Notes under the pieces: model-generated
What the model was told of the DNA's origin: nothing
What the model saw: only the letters and a program-made list of their open reading frames with translations
Databases searched by the model: none
Assembly: GCF_036555685.1 (NCBI RefSeq)
Contig: NZ_DATBKY010000264.1
Span: forward strand, 1-64,000
Direction of reading: 5' to 3'
From: Actinophytocola sp036555685
GTDB taxonomy: Bacteria; Actinomycetota; Actinomycetes; Mycobacteriales; Pseudonocardiaceae
DNA: 64,000 nucleotides
Translations under genes and position numbers: made by a program
Part shown: one piece after another, positions 51,444-60,198 of the stretch
Layout of the letters: each line of letters starts with the position of its first letter
How positions within the stretch are numbered: the first letter of the stretch is position 1

Positions 51444-51821
51444 ATGCCAACCCCGATCGGCCGGCTGCACCACGTCGTGCTCGACTGCCGCGACCCGGGC
51501 GCGCTGGCCGCGTTCTACTCCGGGCTGCTCGGCCTGCCGGTGACGTACACGAGCGAGGACTGGGTGGTGGTGTCGGCGGACGACACCACCTCGGGCCTCG
51601 CGTTCCAGCTCGCGCCGGACCACGTGCCGCCGCGCTGGCCGGATCCGGCCGCGCCGCAGCAGGTCCACTTCGACGTCATGGTCGACGACATCGAGGCGGC
51701 CGGCCCGCGCGTGCTCGCGCTCGGTGCCACCCGGCTGCGCGACGACGTCTACGCCGACCCGGCCGGCCACCCGTTCTGCCTCATCCCGCGCCCCGGGTGG
51801 GCGCCGCCGGTCGAAGGCTAG
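51444..51821 (+). CDS. VOC (glyoxalase/bleomycin-resistance-like) family protein
   Basis: 125 residues: LHHVVLDCRDPGALAAFYSGLLGLPVTY is the first VOC half and QVHFDVMVDDIEAAGPRVLALGAT the second, ending DPAGHPFCLIPRPG as in the family. Substrate unknown (glyoxalase-type or dioxygenase-like metal site incomplete). Start: ATG 51444 gives the typical N-terminus; ATG 51429 in frame would add five residues. Its stop overlaps the glpD-like stop by four bases. Confidence 0.9.
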   Translation: MPTPIGRLHHVVLDCRDPGALAAFYSGLLGLPVTYTSEDWVVVSADDTTSGLAFQLAPDHVPPRWPDPAAPQQVHFDVMVDDIEAAGPRVLALGATRLRDDVYADPAGHPFCLIPRPGWAPPVEG

Positions 51822-53464
51822 GCCGGCGCGAGCGTCACCCGGGCGAGCGCGGCCGACTCCGCGCGGGCCTGCTCGCGGTAGGCCGCCACGGCCGCGCGCC
51901 GGCTCGACGCGTCCCAGCCGAGGTGCTCGCCGACCAGCTCGGCCGCCCGCGCTGCCACGCCGGCGCCGCCGTCGGCGTACTCGATCGCGATCCGGGTGCG
52001 GCGGGCCAGCACGTCGTCCAGGTCCAGCGCACCCTCGTGGGTCACCGCGTACACGGCCTCCGCGGCGAGGTAGCCCCCGCCGAGCGGCGACGCGAGCTCC
52101 GGGTCGTCCGCCATGAGCGCCAGCAGGTCGGTGATCTCGGAGCCGTACCGGCCGAGCAGACGCTCCACAGTGGACACCGGTAGGCCTGCCCGGTGGGCCA
52201 GGTCCGCCCGGTCCGCCCACAGCTCGTGGTGGCCGACTGCGCCGATGAGCGGCAGGTGCCTGGTCAGCGACGGCGCGACCGCCCGGCCCAGCCCGCGGGC
52301 GGCCACGTCCACGACGTCCGCGGCCATCACCCGGTACGTGGTCAGCTTGCCGCCCGCGACGATCACGTGGCCCGGCTCCGGCTGCGCCACCGCGTGCTCG
52401 CGGGACAGCTTCGTGGTCTCGCTCGTGCCGGCGGCGGCGAGCAGCGGGCGCAGCCCCGCGTAGACGCCGACCACGTCCTCGATCCGCAGCGGTTCGCGCA
52501 GCAGCGCGTTCGCGTGGGCGAGGAGGTAGTCGACGTCTCCGCGGGTCGCGGCGGGGCGGTCGGGGTCGCCCTGCCACGGCGTGTCCGTGGTGCCGACAAG
52601 CCAGAACCGGCCCCACGGAATGACGAACAGCACGCTCTTCTCGGTGCGCGTGACCAGGCCGGTGCCGAGCCGGATGAGCGAGCGGGGCACCAGTACGTGC
52701 ACGCCCTTGGACATGCGGATGGTGAACGGCGCCGAGCCGAGGCCGCCGGTCCACACGCCGGTCGCGCCGATCACCCGGCGGGCGCGGACCGCGTGGGTGA
52801 CGCCCGAGCGCACGTCGTGCACGCGGGCGCCAACCACGCGGCCGCTGTCGCGCAGCAGCCCCCTCGCCTCGGCTCGGGTGAGCACCGTGGCGCCGTGCTG
52901 CGCGGCCGTCCGGGCGAGCGTCATCGTGAGCCGGGCGTCGTCGACCTGCGCGTCGTGGTAGCGGATCGCACCGGTGAGCGCGTCCGGACGCAGGGACGGC
53001 GCGAGCTCGAGCGCCCGCCCGCGGGACAGGTGCCGGTGCACCGGCAGCGCGCGGGCGCCGCCGATGCTGTCGTAGAGCGCAACGCCGGCGCCCACGTAGG
53101 CGCGCTCCCACCCCGGGTGCGTGAGCGGGAACAGGAACTGCACCGGCCGGACCAGGTGCGGGGCCAGCCGCTGCAGCAGCAGGCGGCGCTCCCGCAACGC
53201 CTCCCGCACGAGCGCGAAGTCCCGCTGCTCCAGGTAGCGCAGCCCGCCGTGGACGAGCTTGCTGGACCGGCTCGACGTGCCCGCCGCCCAGTCCCGCGCC
53301 TCGACGAGCGCGACCGACAGGCCGCGCGACGCGGCGTCGAGGGCGGCGCCGGCACCGACCACGCCGCCACCCACGACGAGCACGTCGAACTCGGTGCCGG
53401 CCCCGGTACCGGCGATGGCACGCACCGCCGCCGACCGGTACGCGGCGTCCAGCCGCACGGACAT
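51818..53464 (-). CDS. glpD: Glycerol-3-phosphate dehydrogenase (FAD-dependent)
   Basis: 548 residues. GlpD signature is complete: VLVVGGGVVGAGAALDAASRGL (FAD motif) and DWAAGTSSRSSKLVHGGLRYLEQRDFALVREALRER, then FLFPLTHPGWER, VYAGLRPLLA and GGKLTTYRVMA. The C-terminal domain of about 130 residues (DAO_C) is present. It oxidises sn-glycerol 3-phosphate to dihydroxyacetone phosphate and passes electrons to quinone; membrane-associated. Third gene of glpF-glpK-glpD, 28 bp after glpK. Confidence 0.94.
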   Translation of the reverse strand: MSVRLDAAYRSAAVRAIAGTGAGTEFDVLVVGGGVVGAGAALDAASRGLSVALVEARDWAAGTSSRSSKLVHGGLRYLEQRDFALVREALRERRLLLQRLAPHLVRPVQFLFPLTHPGWERAYVGAGVALYDSIGGARALPVHRHLSRGRALELAPSLRPDALTGAIRYHDAQVDDARLTMTLARTAAQHGATVLTRAEARGLLRDSGRVVGARVHDVRSGVTHAVRARRVIGATGVWTGGLGSAPFTIRMSKGVHVLVPRSLIRLGTGLVTRTEKSVLFVIPWGRFWLVGTTDTPWQGDPDRPAATRGDVDYLLAHANALLREPLRIEDVVGVYAGLRPLLAAAGTSETTKLSREHAVAQPEPGHVIVAGGKLTTYRVMAADVVDVAARGLGRAVAPSLTRHLPLIGAVGHHELWADRADLAHRAGLPVSTVERLLGRYGSEITDLLALMADDPELASPLGGGYLAAEAVYAVTHEGALDLDDVLARRTRIAIEYADGGAGVAARAAELVGEHLGWDASSRRAAVAAYREQARAESAALARVTLAPA

Positions 53465-53492
53465 CGCAAACCCCGATCCGGCGAACGAACTG

Positions 53493-55013
53493 CTAGCGGA
53501 CGTCGGCGTCGACCCAGTCGAACGTCCGGGTGACCGCCTTCTTCCAGTTCCGGTAGACCCGTTCCCGCTCGGCGGCGTCGACCTGCGGGATCCACCGCTT
53601 GTCCTCGGCCCAGTTGCCGCGCAGGTCGTCCAGGCCGGTCCAGTAGCCGACCGCGAGGCCCGCGGCGTACGCGGCGCCCAGGGCGGTCGTCTCGGCGACC
53701 TTCGGCCGCACCACCGGCACGTCGAGGATGTCCGCCTGGAACTGCATCAGCAGCTCGTTCTGCACCATGCCGCCGTCGACCTTGAGCTCGGTGAGCGCGA
53801 CGCCGGAGTCGGCGTTCATCGCGTCGAGCACCTCGCGGGTCTGGAACGCGGTCGCCTCCAGCACCGCGCGGGCGAGGTGTCGCTTGTCGACGTAGCGGGT
53901 GAGGCCGACGAGCGCGCCGCGCGCGTCGGCCCGCCAGTACGGCGCGAAGAGCCCGGAGAACGCCGGCACGAAGTACGCGCCGCCGCTGTCCTCGACGCCG
54001 CGGGCCAGCGTCTCGATCTCGGCCGCGGAGGAGATGATGCCGAGGTTGTCCCGCAGCCACTGCACGAGCGCGCCGGTGATCGCGATAGAGCCCTCGAGCG
54101 CGTAGACCGGGCGGGCCTTGCCGATCTTGTAGCAGACCGTGGTCAGCAGGCCGTTCTTGCTCGGCACCTTCTCCTCGCCGGTGTTGAGCAGCATGAAGTT
54201 GCCCGTGCCGTAGGTGTTCTTCGCGGTGCCGATGTCGTAGCAGACCTGGCCGAACGTGGCCGCCTGCTGGTCGCCGAGGATGCCGGCGATCGGCACGCCC
54301 TTCAGCACGCCGCCGGGACCGCCGTGCCCGTAGGTCTCCGACGACGAGCGGATCTCCGGCAGCATCGACAGCGGGATGCCCATCTCGGCGGCGATGTCGG
54401 CGTCCCAGGACAGCGTGTCGAGGTCCATCAGCATCGTCCGCGACGCGTTGGTGACGTCGGTGGCGTGCACGCCGCCGTTCGGGCCGCCGGTGAGGTTCCA
54501 CAGCGTCCACGTGTCGGTGTTGCCGAACAGGAGGTCGCCGTTCTCCGCGCGCTGCCGCGCGCCCGCGACGTTGTCGAGGATCCAGCGCACCTTCGGGCCG
54601 GAGAAGTAGGTGGCGAGCGGCAGGCCGACCTTCGCCTTGTACCGCTCGGGGCCGTTGTCGCCCAGCGCGCCGAGCTCCTCGACGATGGCCTGGGTCCGGG
54701 TGTCCTGCCAGACGATCGCGTTGCAGACCGGTTCACCGGTGTGCCGGTCCCACACCACGGTCGTCTCGCGCTGGTTCGTGATGCCGACCGCCGCGAGGTC
54801 ACCGATGTTCAGGTTGGCCTTGGCGAGCGCCTGGCCGGTGACGTCACGGGTGTTCTCGGCGATCTCCTTCGGGTCGTGCTCGACCCACCCGGCGCGGGGG
54901 AAGATCTGCTGGTGTTCCTTCTGGCCGGCGGAGACGATCGAGCCGGAGTGGTCGAAGACGATCGCCCGGGTGCTGGTCGTGCCTTGGTCGATGGCGAGCA
55001 CGTACTGAGACAT
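53493..55013 (-). CDS. glpK: Glycerol kinase
   Basis: 506 residues, FGGY carbohydrate kinase. AIDQGTTSTRAIVFDHSG (phosphate 1), GITNQRETTVVWDRHTGEPVCNAIVWQD, TYGTGNFMLLNTG (phosphate 2) and LKVDGGMVQNELLMQFQADIL (adenosine) are all present. It phosphorylates glycerol to glycerol 3-phosphate. The second of two adjacent ATGs (55013) fits the AAAGGA ribosome-binding site better than ATG 55016. Between glpF (36 bp upstream) and glpD. A paralogue lies at 56849. Confidence 0.95.
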   Translation of the reverse strand: MSQYVLAIDQGTTSTRAIVFDHSGSIVSAGQKEHQQIFPRAGWVEHDPKEIAENTRDVTGQALAKANLNIGDLAAVGITNQRETTVVWDRHTGEPVCNAIVWQDTRTQAIVEELGALGDNGPERYKAKVGLPLATYFSGPKVRWILDNVAGARQRAENGDLLFGNTDTWTLWNLTGGPNGGVHATDVTNASRTMLMDLDTLSWDADIAAEMGIPLSMLPEIRSSSETYGHGGPGGVLKGVPIAGILGDQQAATFGQVCYDIGTAKNTYGTGNFMLLNTGEEKVPSKNGLLTTVCYKIGKARPVYALEGSIAITGALVQWLRDNLGIISSAAEIETLARGVEDSGGAYFVPAFSGLFAPYWRADARGALVGLTRYVDKRHLARAVLEATAFQTREVLDAMNADSGVALTELKVDGGMVQNELLMQFQADILDVPVVRPKVAETTALGAAYAAGLAVGYWTGLDDLRGNWAEDKRWIPQVDAAERERVYRNWKKAVTRTFDWVDADVR

Positions 55014-55048
55014 CATGCGTCCTTTCTCGGAACCCCGTCAGAACACCG

Positions 55049-55852
55049 TCAGAACACGACCTGGGAGAGGAGACCGGCGATCACGCCGCCGACGATGGGG
55101 CCGAAGACCGGGATCCACGCGTAGCCCCAGTCGGAGTCCTTGCGCGGCCGGGAACCCAGCTCGGCGGCGGCCGCGGCGCCCACCCCCACGGCCGGTGGCC
55201 GCGCGGTGACCACCGGGCGGTGCTGCACCGGCAACAGTGCGTGCGCGATCCGCGGGCCGAGGTCGCGGGCCGGGTTGATGGCGTACCCGGTCGGGCCGCC
55301 CAGCGAGGCGCCGATGCCGACCACGAGCAGCGCCACGGCGAGCGGGCCGAGCTGCTGGGGGGTGTTGCCGAACGACAGCACCACGATCACGAGCACGAAC
55401 GTGCCGACGACCTCGGTCAGGAAGTTCCAGGCCGGGCTGCGGATCTCCGGCGCGGTGGAGAACACCCAGAGCTTCTTCCGCTCGTCCTCCTCGGCCTCGA
55501 AATGCTTGCGGTAGGTCAGGAAGACCAGGCAGGCGCCGAGGAACGCGCCGACCATCTCGCCCGCGAAGTACACGAGCGTCGAGGAGAAGGTGATGTCCAC
55601 GCCGGGCGCGTACTCACCGGAACCGCTGGCGAGGATGCCCAGCGTCACCGCGGGGTTGAGGTGCGCGCCGGACTTGTACGCGAGGAACACGCCGGCGAAC
55701 ACGGCCAAGCCCCACCCGAAGTTGATGAGCAGCCAGCCACCGTCCTTGCCCTTGGACTTGGCCAGCAACACGTTCGCCACCACGCCGCCGCCCAGCAGGA
55801 GCAGCATGCCGGTGCCCAGGACTTCGCTGAAGAACACCTCGCCGAGGGACAC
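55049..55852 (-). CDS. glpF: Glycerol uptake facilitator (aquaglyceroporin)
   Basis: 267 residues, MIP family. Both NPA loops are present: GAHLNPAVTLG (Asn66) and AINPARDLGPR (Asn193); the Asp after the second NPAR is typical of glycerol-conducting forms. Six membrane helices are predictable. A charged cytosolic insertion after residue 115 (KHFEAEEDERKKLW) is unusual but seen in Actinobacteria. GTG start with GGAGGAA directly upstream. First gene of the operon with glpK and glpD. Confidence 0.94.
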   Translation of the reverse strand: MSLGEVFFSEVLGTGMLLLLGGGVVANVLLAKSKGKDGGWLLINFGWGLAVFAGVFLAYKSGAHLNPAVTLGILASGSGEYAPGVDITFSSTLVYFAGEMVGAFLGACLVFLTYRKHFEAEEDERKKLWVFSTAPEIRSPAWNFLTEVVGTFVLVIVVLSFGNTPQQLGPLAVALLVVGIGASLGGPTGYAINPARDLGPRIAHALLPVQHRPVVTARPPAVGVGAAAAAELGSRPRKDSDWGYAWIPVFGPIVGGVIAGLLSQVVF

Positions 55853-55922
55853 GGTTCCTCCATTCGTCGTCGAACGGCCGCGGCGAACGTAAGCTGGGGC
55901 ATCCGGTGCGGCAACGGAACGC

Positions 55923-55940
55923 GGTCGACGATGTCGAACC
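55923..55940 (-). promoter_or_regulatory. GylR/IclR-type operator-like site A, upstream of glpF
   Basis: Read on the minus strand the site is GGTTCGACATCGTCGACC. It shares GTTCGACA-N2-G-CGAC with sites B and C and lies 71 bp upstream of the glpF start, between the divergent glpF and IclR genes. Confidence 0.5.
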
Positions 55941-56030
55941 CGCTCCCTGGTTGCTGCCCGTTTCGGTGGTTAGCCTGGGTCCGCTATGGAAACGGGCACA
56001 GCGGACATGTGGGAAAACGCGGCTCGCCGC

Positions 56031-56052
56031 GGTGTTCGACATTGCCGACACC
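56031..56052 (+). promoter_or_regulatory. GylR/IclR-type operator-like site B, in the IclR promoter
   Basis: The 22-bp stretch begins GGTGTTCGACATTGCC and ends GACACC, with GGTGT/ACACC outer arms. It lies 26-47 bp upstream of the GTG of the IclR-like gene, so the regulator probably controls its own synthesis. A TAGCTT -10-like element follows near 56065 and the transcript may be leaderless. Confidence 0.5.
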
Positions 56053-56077
56053 GGTTCTGCCAGCTAGCTTTCGTGTC

Positions 56078-56836
56078 GTGCCGGGTTCCATCCAGTCGAT
56101 CGAGCGCGCCGCGGCGGTGTTGCGACTGCTGGCACGCGGTTCGGGCCACCACGGGCTCGCGGAGATCTCCGCGTCGCTCGGCCTGCCGAAGGGGACCGCG
56201 CACGGGATTCTCCGTACGCTGCAACGGGTCGAGTTCGTCGAGCAGGACCACGCCACCGGCCGGTACCGCCTCGGCGCGGCGCTGCTGCACCTCGGGACGA
56301 GCTACCTGGACGCGAACGAGCTGCGGTCCCGCTCGATCAACTGGTCGGACACGCTGGCCGCGCGCAGCGGCCAGGAGGTCCGCATCGGGATGCACCTGGA
56401 CGGTGCGGTGCTCGTCGTGCACCACGTGTTCCGGCCCGATGACTCCATGCAGACTCTCGGCATCGGCGCCATGCTTCCCTTGCACGCCACCGCGCTCGGC
56501 AAGGTCCTGCTCGCCTACGACGCGGAGCTGTCGGACTTCGCCCGCCGCCGCGAGCTCACCTCGCTCACCCGCCGCACGATCGTCACACCCGCCGCGCTCG
56601 AGCGCGTGCTCGCCGAGGTCCGCGCGTCCGGCTGGGCCAGCGAGTCGGAGGAGTGCATGCCCGGTGAGGCGAGCATCGCCGCGCCGATCCGCGCGCCGGG
56701 CGGCCTTGTCGTCGGCGCGATCGGCGTGTCCGGTGCGGTGGACCGGATCTGCGATCCCGCCGGCCGGCCGAAGCCCACGCTCGTGCGCCACGTGTCGTTC
56801 GCGGCCGAGGCGGTGTCCCGCGAGCTCGCCGCCTAG
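56078..56836 (+). CDS. IclR family regulator (GylR-like)
   Basis: 252 residues. N-terminal winged helix-turn-helix (QSIERAAAVLRLLARGSG, LAEISASLGLPKGTAHGILRTLQRVEFVEQD) and a C-terminal IclR effector domain (HVFRPDDSM, MLPLHATALGKVLLAY, SEECMPGEASIAAPIRAPGG, VGAIGVSGAV). In Streptomyces the IclR protein GylR represses the glycerol operon; position here, divergent to glpF-K-D and 12 bp before a second glpK, makes the same role likely. GTG start. Confidence 0.9.
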   Translation: MPGSIQSIERAAAVLRLLARGSGHHGLAEISASLGLPKGTAHGILRTLQRVEFVEQDHATGRYRLGAALLHLGTSYLDANELRSRSINWSDTLAARSGQEVRIGMHLDGAVLVVHHVFRPDDSMQTLGIGAMLPLHATALGKVLLAYDAELSDFARRRELTSLTRRTIVTPAALERVLAEVRASGWASESEECMPGEASIAAPIRAPGGLVVGAIGVSGAVDRICDPAGRPKPTLVRHVSFAAEAVSRELAA

Positions 56837-56848
56837 GTCGTGGTGCCG

Positions 56849-58375
56849 ATGAGCCAGCGCTTCGTGATGGCGATCGACCAGGGGACCACCTCGACCCGGT
56901 GCATCCTGTTCGACCACAACGCGCGGCTCGTGTCGGTCGCCCAACGCGAGCACCGCCAGTACTACCCGCGACCCGGCTGGGTCGAGCAGGACGCCGTCGA
57001 GATCTGGCGCAACGTCGACCGGATCATGCCGCAGGCGTTGCGGGACGGGGAGATCTCGCCGGATCAGATCGTCGCATTGGGAATCACCAACCAGCGGGAG
57101 ACCGCGGTCGTGTGGGACCGGCACACGGGCGTGCCGGCCGCGCGGACGATCGTGTGGGAGGACATCCGGACCGAGGAGCTGATCGCCGAGCTCCGCGAGC
57201 GGCCGGACGTGGAGACCGTGCGCGAGCGTTGCGGGCTGCCGCTCGCGACGTACTTCTCCGCGCCGAAGCTGCGCTGGCTGCTGGACCACACGCCGGGCCT
57301 GCGCGACCGCGCCGAGCGCGGCGAGGTCCTGTTCGGCACGATGGACAGCTGGCTGATCTGGAACCTCACCGGCGGCGTCAACGGCGGCCTGCACGTCACC
57401 GACGTGACCAACGCCAGCCGCACGATGCTGATGAACCTGACGACGCAGCAGTGGGATGCCGAGCTGCTGTCCTTCTTCGACATTCCCGCACGGATGCTGC
57501 CGGAGATCCGGCCGTCGACGGAGATCCACGGCCGCACCACCCGCGTCGTGCCGGGGATCCGGATCGCCGCGGCGCTCGGCGACCAGCACGCGGCGCTGTT
57601 CGGCCAGACGTGCTTCGCCCGCGGCGAGACCAAGTGCACCTACGGCACCGGCAGCTTCCTGCTGATGAACACCGGAACCACGCTCGTGCGGTCGAACCAC
57701 GGCCTGCTGACGACGATCGGCTACCAGATCGGCGGCGAGCCCGTCACCTACGCGCTGGAGGGCTCGATCGCGGTCACCGGCTCGCTCGTCCAGTGGTTCC
57801 GGGACAACCTCGGCCTGATCCACAGCGCACCGGAGATCGAGACGCTCGCGCGCACGGTCACCGACAACGGCGGCTGCTACATCGTGCCGGCGTTCTCCGG
57901 GCTCTTCGCCCCACACTGGCACAGCGAGGCGCGCGGCATCATCGTCGGCCTCACGTCCTACATCACCAAGGGCCACCTCGCGCGCGCGGTGCTCGAGGCG
58001 ACCGCGTGGCAGACCCGCGAGGTGGTCGACGCGATGGAGGCCGACCTCGGCGTCCCGTCCTCGGTGTTGAAAGTGGACGGTGGGATGACGGCGGACCACC
58101 TGCTGATGCAGTGCATCGCGGACGTGCTCGACGTGCCGGTGATGCGCCCGATGGTGGCCGAGACCGTGTCGCTCGGCGCGGCCTACGCGGCCGGCCTCGC
58201 CGCCGGGTACTGGCCCGACCTCGAAGGGTTGCGGCGCAACTGGCATCTCGCGGCGCGGTGGATCCCGCAGATGGATCCCGGGCACCGCGAGGAGGAGTAC
58301 GAGAACTGGAAGCGGGCCGTGGAGCTCACGTTCGGCTGGGCCCGGCCGCGGCGGGCGGCGGACCGGATCCGCTAG
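56849..58375 (+). CDS. Second glycerol kinase (GlpK paralogue)
   Basis: 508 residues, FGGY kinase with all motifs: AIDQGTTSTRCILFDHNAR, GITNQRETAVVWDRHTGVPAARTIVWED, TYGTGSFLLMNTG and LKVDGGMTADHLLMQCIADVL. Overall it aligns over its full length with the GlpK encoded at 53493-55013 but differs at many positions, so it is an old duplication, not a recent copy. ATG 56849; GTG codons just upstream are less likely. Transcribed with the IclR gene. Either a second glycerol kinase or an isoenzyme for another polyol. Confidence 0.9.
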   Translation: MSQRFVMAIDQGTTSTRCILFDHNARLVSVAQREHRQYYPRPGWVEQDAVEIWRNVDRIMPQALRDGEISPDQIVALGITNQRETAVVWDRHTGVPAARTIVWEDIRTEELIAELRERPDVETVRERCGLPLATYFSAPKLRWLLDHTPGLRDRAERGEVLFGTMDSWLIWNLTGGVNGGLHVTDVTNASRTMLMNLTTQQWDAELLSFFDIPARMLPEIRPSTEIHGRTTRVVPGIRIAAALGDQHAALFGQTCFARGETKCTYGTGSFLLMNTGTTLVRSNHGLLTTIGYQIGGEPVTYALEGSIAVTGSLVQWFRDNLGLIHSAPEIETLARTVTDNGGCYIVPAFSGLFAPHWHSEARGIIVGLTSYITKGHLARAVLEATAWQTREVVDAMEADLGVPSSVLKVDGGMTADHLLMQCIADVLDVPVMRPMVAETVSLGAAYAAGLAAGYWPDLEGLRRNWHLAARWIPQMDPGHREEEYENWKRAVELTFGWARPRRAADRIR

Positions 58376-58413
58376 TTCTCCCGCCCCCGTTGGGCCGTAA
58401 CGAGATGGCCGAT

Positions 58414-58432
58414 GTGTTCGACAATGTCGACC
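58414..58432 (+). promoter_or_regulatory. GylR/IclR-type operator-like site C
   Basis: GTGTTCGACAATGTCGACC lies 39 bp after the glpK-paralogue stop and about 242 bp before the DUF3068 start. It matches the core GTTCGACA-N-TG-CGAC of sites A and B. Confidence 0.4.
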
Positions 58433-58480
58433 GCGGTCCATGGTGGACGAATCCCTGGCGGCCTATTCTCTCGGTCTGCC

Positions 58481-58540
58481 GGCCGCCACGGGCCGCCACC
58501 CGTCGCCACCCGGTGCCACCCGGTGCCACCCGGTGCCATC
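58481..58540 (+). repeat. Six 10-bp tandem units
   Basis: Period exactly ten bases: GGCCGCCACG, GGCCGCCACC, CGTCGCCACC, then CGGTGCCACC twice and CGGTGCCATC. Intergenic, not translated in a credible frame. Confidence 0.8.
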
Positions 58541-58673
58541 GCCCGCTGGTCGTAGGCCCTTCGAGGGGTGGGCACTACGGCGTTTGGCGGTATCCGGGGG
58601 TTCGCTGACCAGACGATCATTCCTCAGTCGTCAGCGGACCACCGGATAGCGTCGTCCGGGGAGCGGGTGTGCC

Positions 58674-59660
58674 ATGCGTCGTATCGTCAGCTATATCCTC
58701 ATCGGGCTCGGTGTCTTCGCCCTCGCGCTCGGGCTGCTCCTGCGGTTCTACGCCTACCCGAAGCTGGCGAAGATCCCGCTGGACATCGACAACACCTCGG
58801 TGGCGCAGGGCAGCGGCATCACGGCGCTGGTGATCGAGGAGGTCGACGACGTGCCGACGCCGGAGATCCGCCACGACCTGAGCCTCACGTCGACCACGCA
58901 CGTGACCGGCGACCTCACCGAGCCGCAGGTCGTCGAGAACGGGGACGTCGCGGCCTGGGTCGAGGCGACGAAGACCGTCGACGACACCAGCGGGATCCTC
59001 GTCGACGCGTCGCTGCGCGAGCTCTGCCTCGACCGGCACTCCGCGGAAGCGGTCGCCTGCGAGTCGCAGTACATCTCGGTGCAGGAGGGGCAGCGGATCA
59101 CCACGGACCCGAACACGGTCCAGCAGCCCGGCCTCAACTTCAAGTTCCCGTTCGACACGGAGAAGCGCAGCTACCAGTACTACGACCTGTCGCTGCGGAC
59201 CACCCGCGAGGCGCGGTTCGACGGCGAGGACACCGTGAAGGGCCTCGACGTGTACCGCTTCGTCGCGGAGAACGGGCCCACGAAGGTCGACTCGCAGGAG
59301 GTGCCCGGCTCGCTGATCGGCGAGGACGACCAGCCGTCGGTCACCGTCGACCGGTACTACTCGAACACCCGGACCATGTGGGTCGAGCCGGCCACCGGCG
59401 CGCTGATCGCGGTGGAGGACAAGGGCGAGCAGGAGCTGGTGGCGCCCGGCCGGAATCCCGGCGAGGGCACCACGGTCTACGACGGCACCATGCGGCTCAA
59501 CGACAAGACCGTCGACGCCAACGTCCGGGAGGCGAAGGACAACACCGGCCGGCTCTCGCTGCTGACGGTGTGGCCGACCGTGCTGTGGATCGCCGGCGGC
59601 GTGCTCATCGTCGTGGGCCTGCTCATGCTGCTCCTGCCGCGGCGCCGGCAGGCCGGGTGA
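58674..59660 (+). CDS. DUF3068 (PorA-like fold) membrane-anchored protein
   Basis: 328 residues: N-terminal signal-anchor helix (IVSYILIGLGVFALALGLLL), a large exoplasmic beta-rich domain (EVDDVPTPEIRHDLSL, YISVQEGQRITTDPN, VKGLDVYRFV) and a C-terminal helix (VWPTVLWIAGGVLIVVGLLML). Layout and length match DUF3068, a common protein of mycolic-acid and related Actinobacteria envelopes. Function unknown. Stop overlaps the GTG of the next gene (GTGA). Confidence 0.88.
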   Translation: MRRIVSYILIGLGVFALALGLLLRFYAYPKLAKIPLDIDNTSVAQGSGITALVIEEVDDVPTPEIRHDLSLTSTTHVTGDLTEPQVVENGDVAAWVEATKTVDDTSGILVDASLRELCLDRHSAEAVACESQYISVQEGQRITTDPNTVQQPGLNFKFPFDTEKRSYQYYDLSLRTTREARFDGEDTVKGLDVYRFVAENGPTKVDSQEVPGSLIGEDDQPSVTVDRYYSNTRTMWVEPATGALIAVEDKGEQELVAPGRNPGEGTTVYDGTMRLNDKTVDANVREAKDNTGRLSLLTVWPTVLWIAGGVLIVVGLLMLLLPRRRQAG

Positions 59661-60193
59661 TCGTCTGGCTGAACGGCGCGTTCGGGGCCGGCAAGACGAC
59701 GCTGGCCGAGGAACTGCACCGCCGGCTGCCGGACGCCCTGGCTCTCGACCCCGAGCACGTCGGCTTCCTCCTCCGCCGGTGGGTGCCCGTGCCGGACAGC
59801 GGCGACTTCCAGGACCTGGCGCTGTGGCGGTCGCTCACGGCCGAGTTCGCGATCGGCATGCACCGCGAGTACGGCCGGCACGTGCTCACGCCGATGGCGC
59901 TCGTGGACACCGGGTACCAGAAGGAGATCTTCGGCCGCCTCGCCGCCGCGGGAGTCCCGCTGCTGCACGTGTTCCTCGAGGTGCCGGCCGAGGTGCTGCG
60001 CCGGCGCATCGAGGCGCAGGTGCTCGACGCGCACGACGCGCGGGCCGACGCGGCCGCGCGGGCCTTCCGGCTTCGCAACGTCGACCGCTGCGTCGCGGCC
60101 GGCTCGGCGCTGCCGCCGGGCACGCTCGTGCTGCGCGCGGACCGGCACGATCCCGGGCAGCTGGCCGACCGGGTGCTCGCCGCGCTGGGGTGA
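59657..60193 (+). CDS. TmrB-like P-loop NTPase
   Basis: 178 residues. It starts VIVWLNGAFGAGKTTLAEEL, a Walker A of the TmrB (tunicamycin-resistance ATPase) type, followed by ALDPEHVGFLLRRW, LTPMALVD, and a HVFLEVPAEVLRRRIEA motif as in shikimate-kinase-like P-loop kinases. Small-molecule kinase or tunicamycin-resistance-like function is possible; substrate not known. Coupled by overlap to the DUF3068 gene. Convergent with the acyl-CoA synthetase, 5 bp between the stops. Confidence 0.85.
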   Translation: MIVWLNGAFGAGKTTLAEELHRRLPDALALDPEHVGFLLRRWVPVPDSGDFQDLALWRSLTAEFAIGMHREYGRHVLTPMALVDTGYQKEIFGRLAAAGVPLLHVFLEVPAEVLRRRIEAQVLDAHDARADAAARAFRLRNVDRCVAAGSALPPGTLVLRADRHDPGQLADRVLAALG

Positions 60194-60198
60194 CCGGG

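Larger units (their letters stand above)
58376..58673. other. 298-bp intergenic region with GylR-like site C and a 10-bp tandem repeat
   Basis: No gene is visible. Site C (58414-58432, GTGTTCGACAATGTCGACC) shares the core of sites A and B. Positions 58481-58540 are six 10-bp units, the last three beginning CGGTGCCA. The rest looks like leader sequence of the DUF3068 gene. Confidence 0.6.

Noticed and set aside
58372..58620. Small minus-strand frame after the second glpK
   Set aside because: It is Pro/Arg/Gly-rich, overlaps the tandem repeat, and lacks a ribosome-binding site and any motif.
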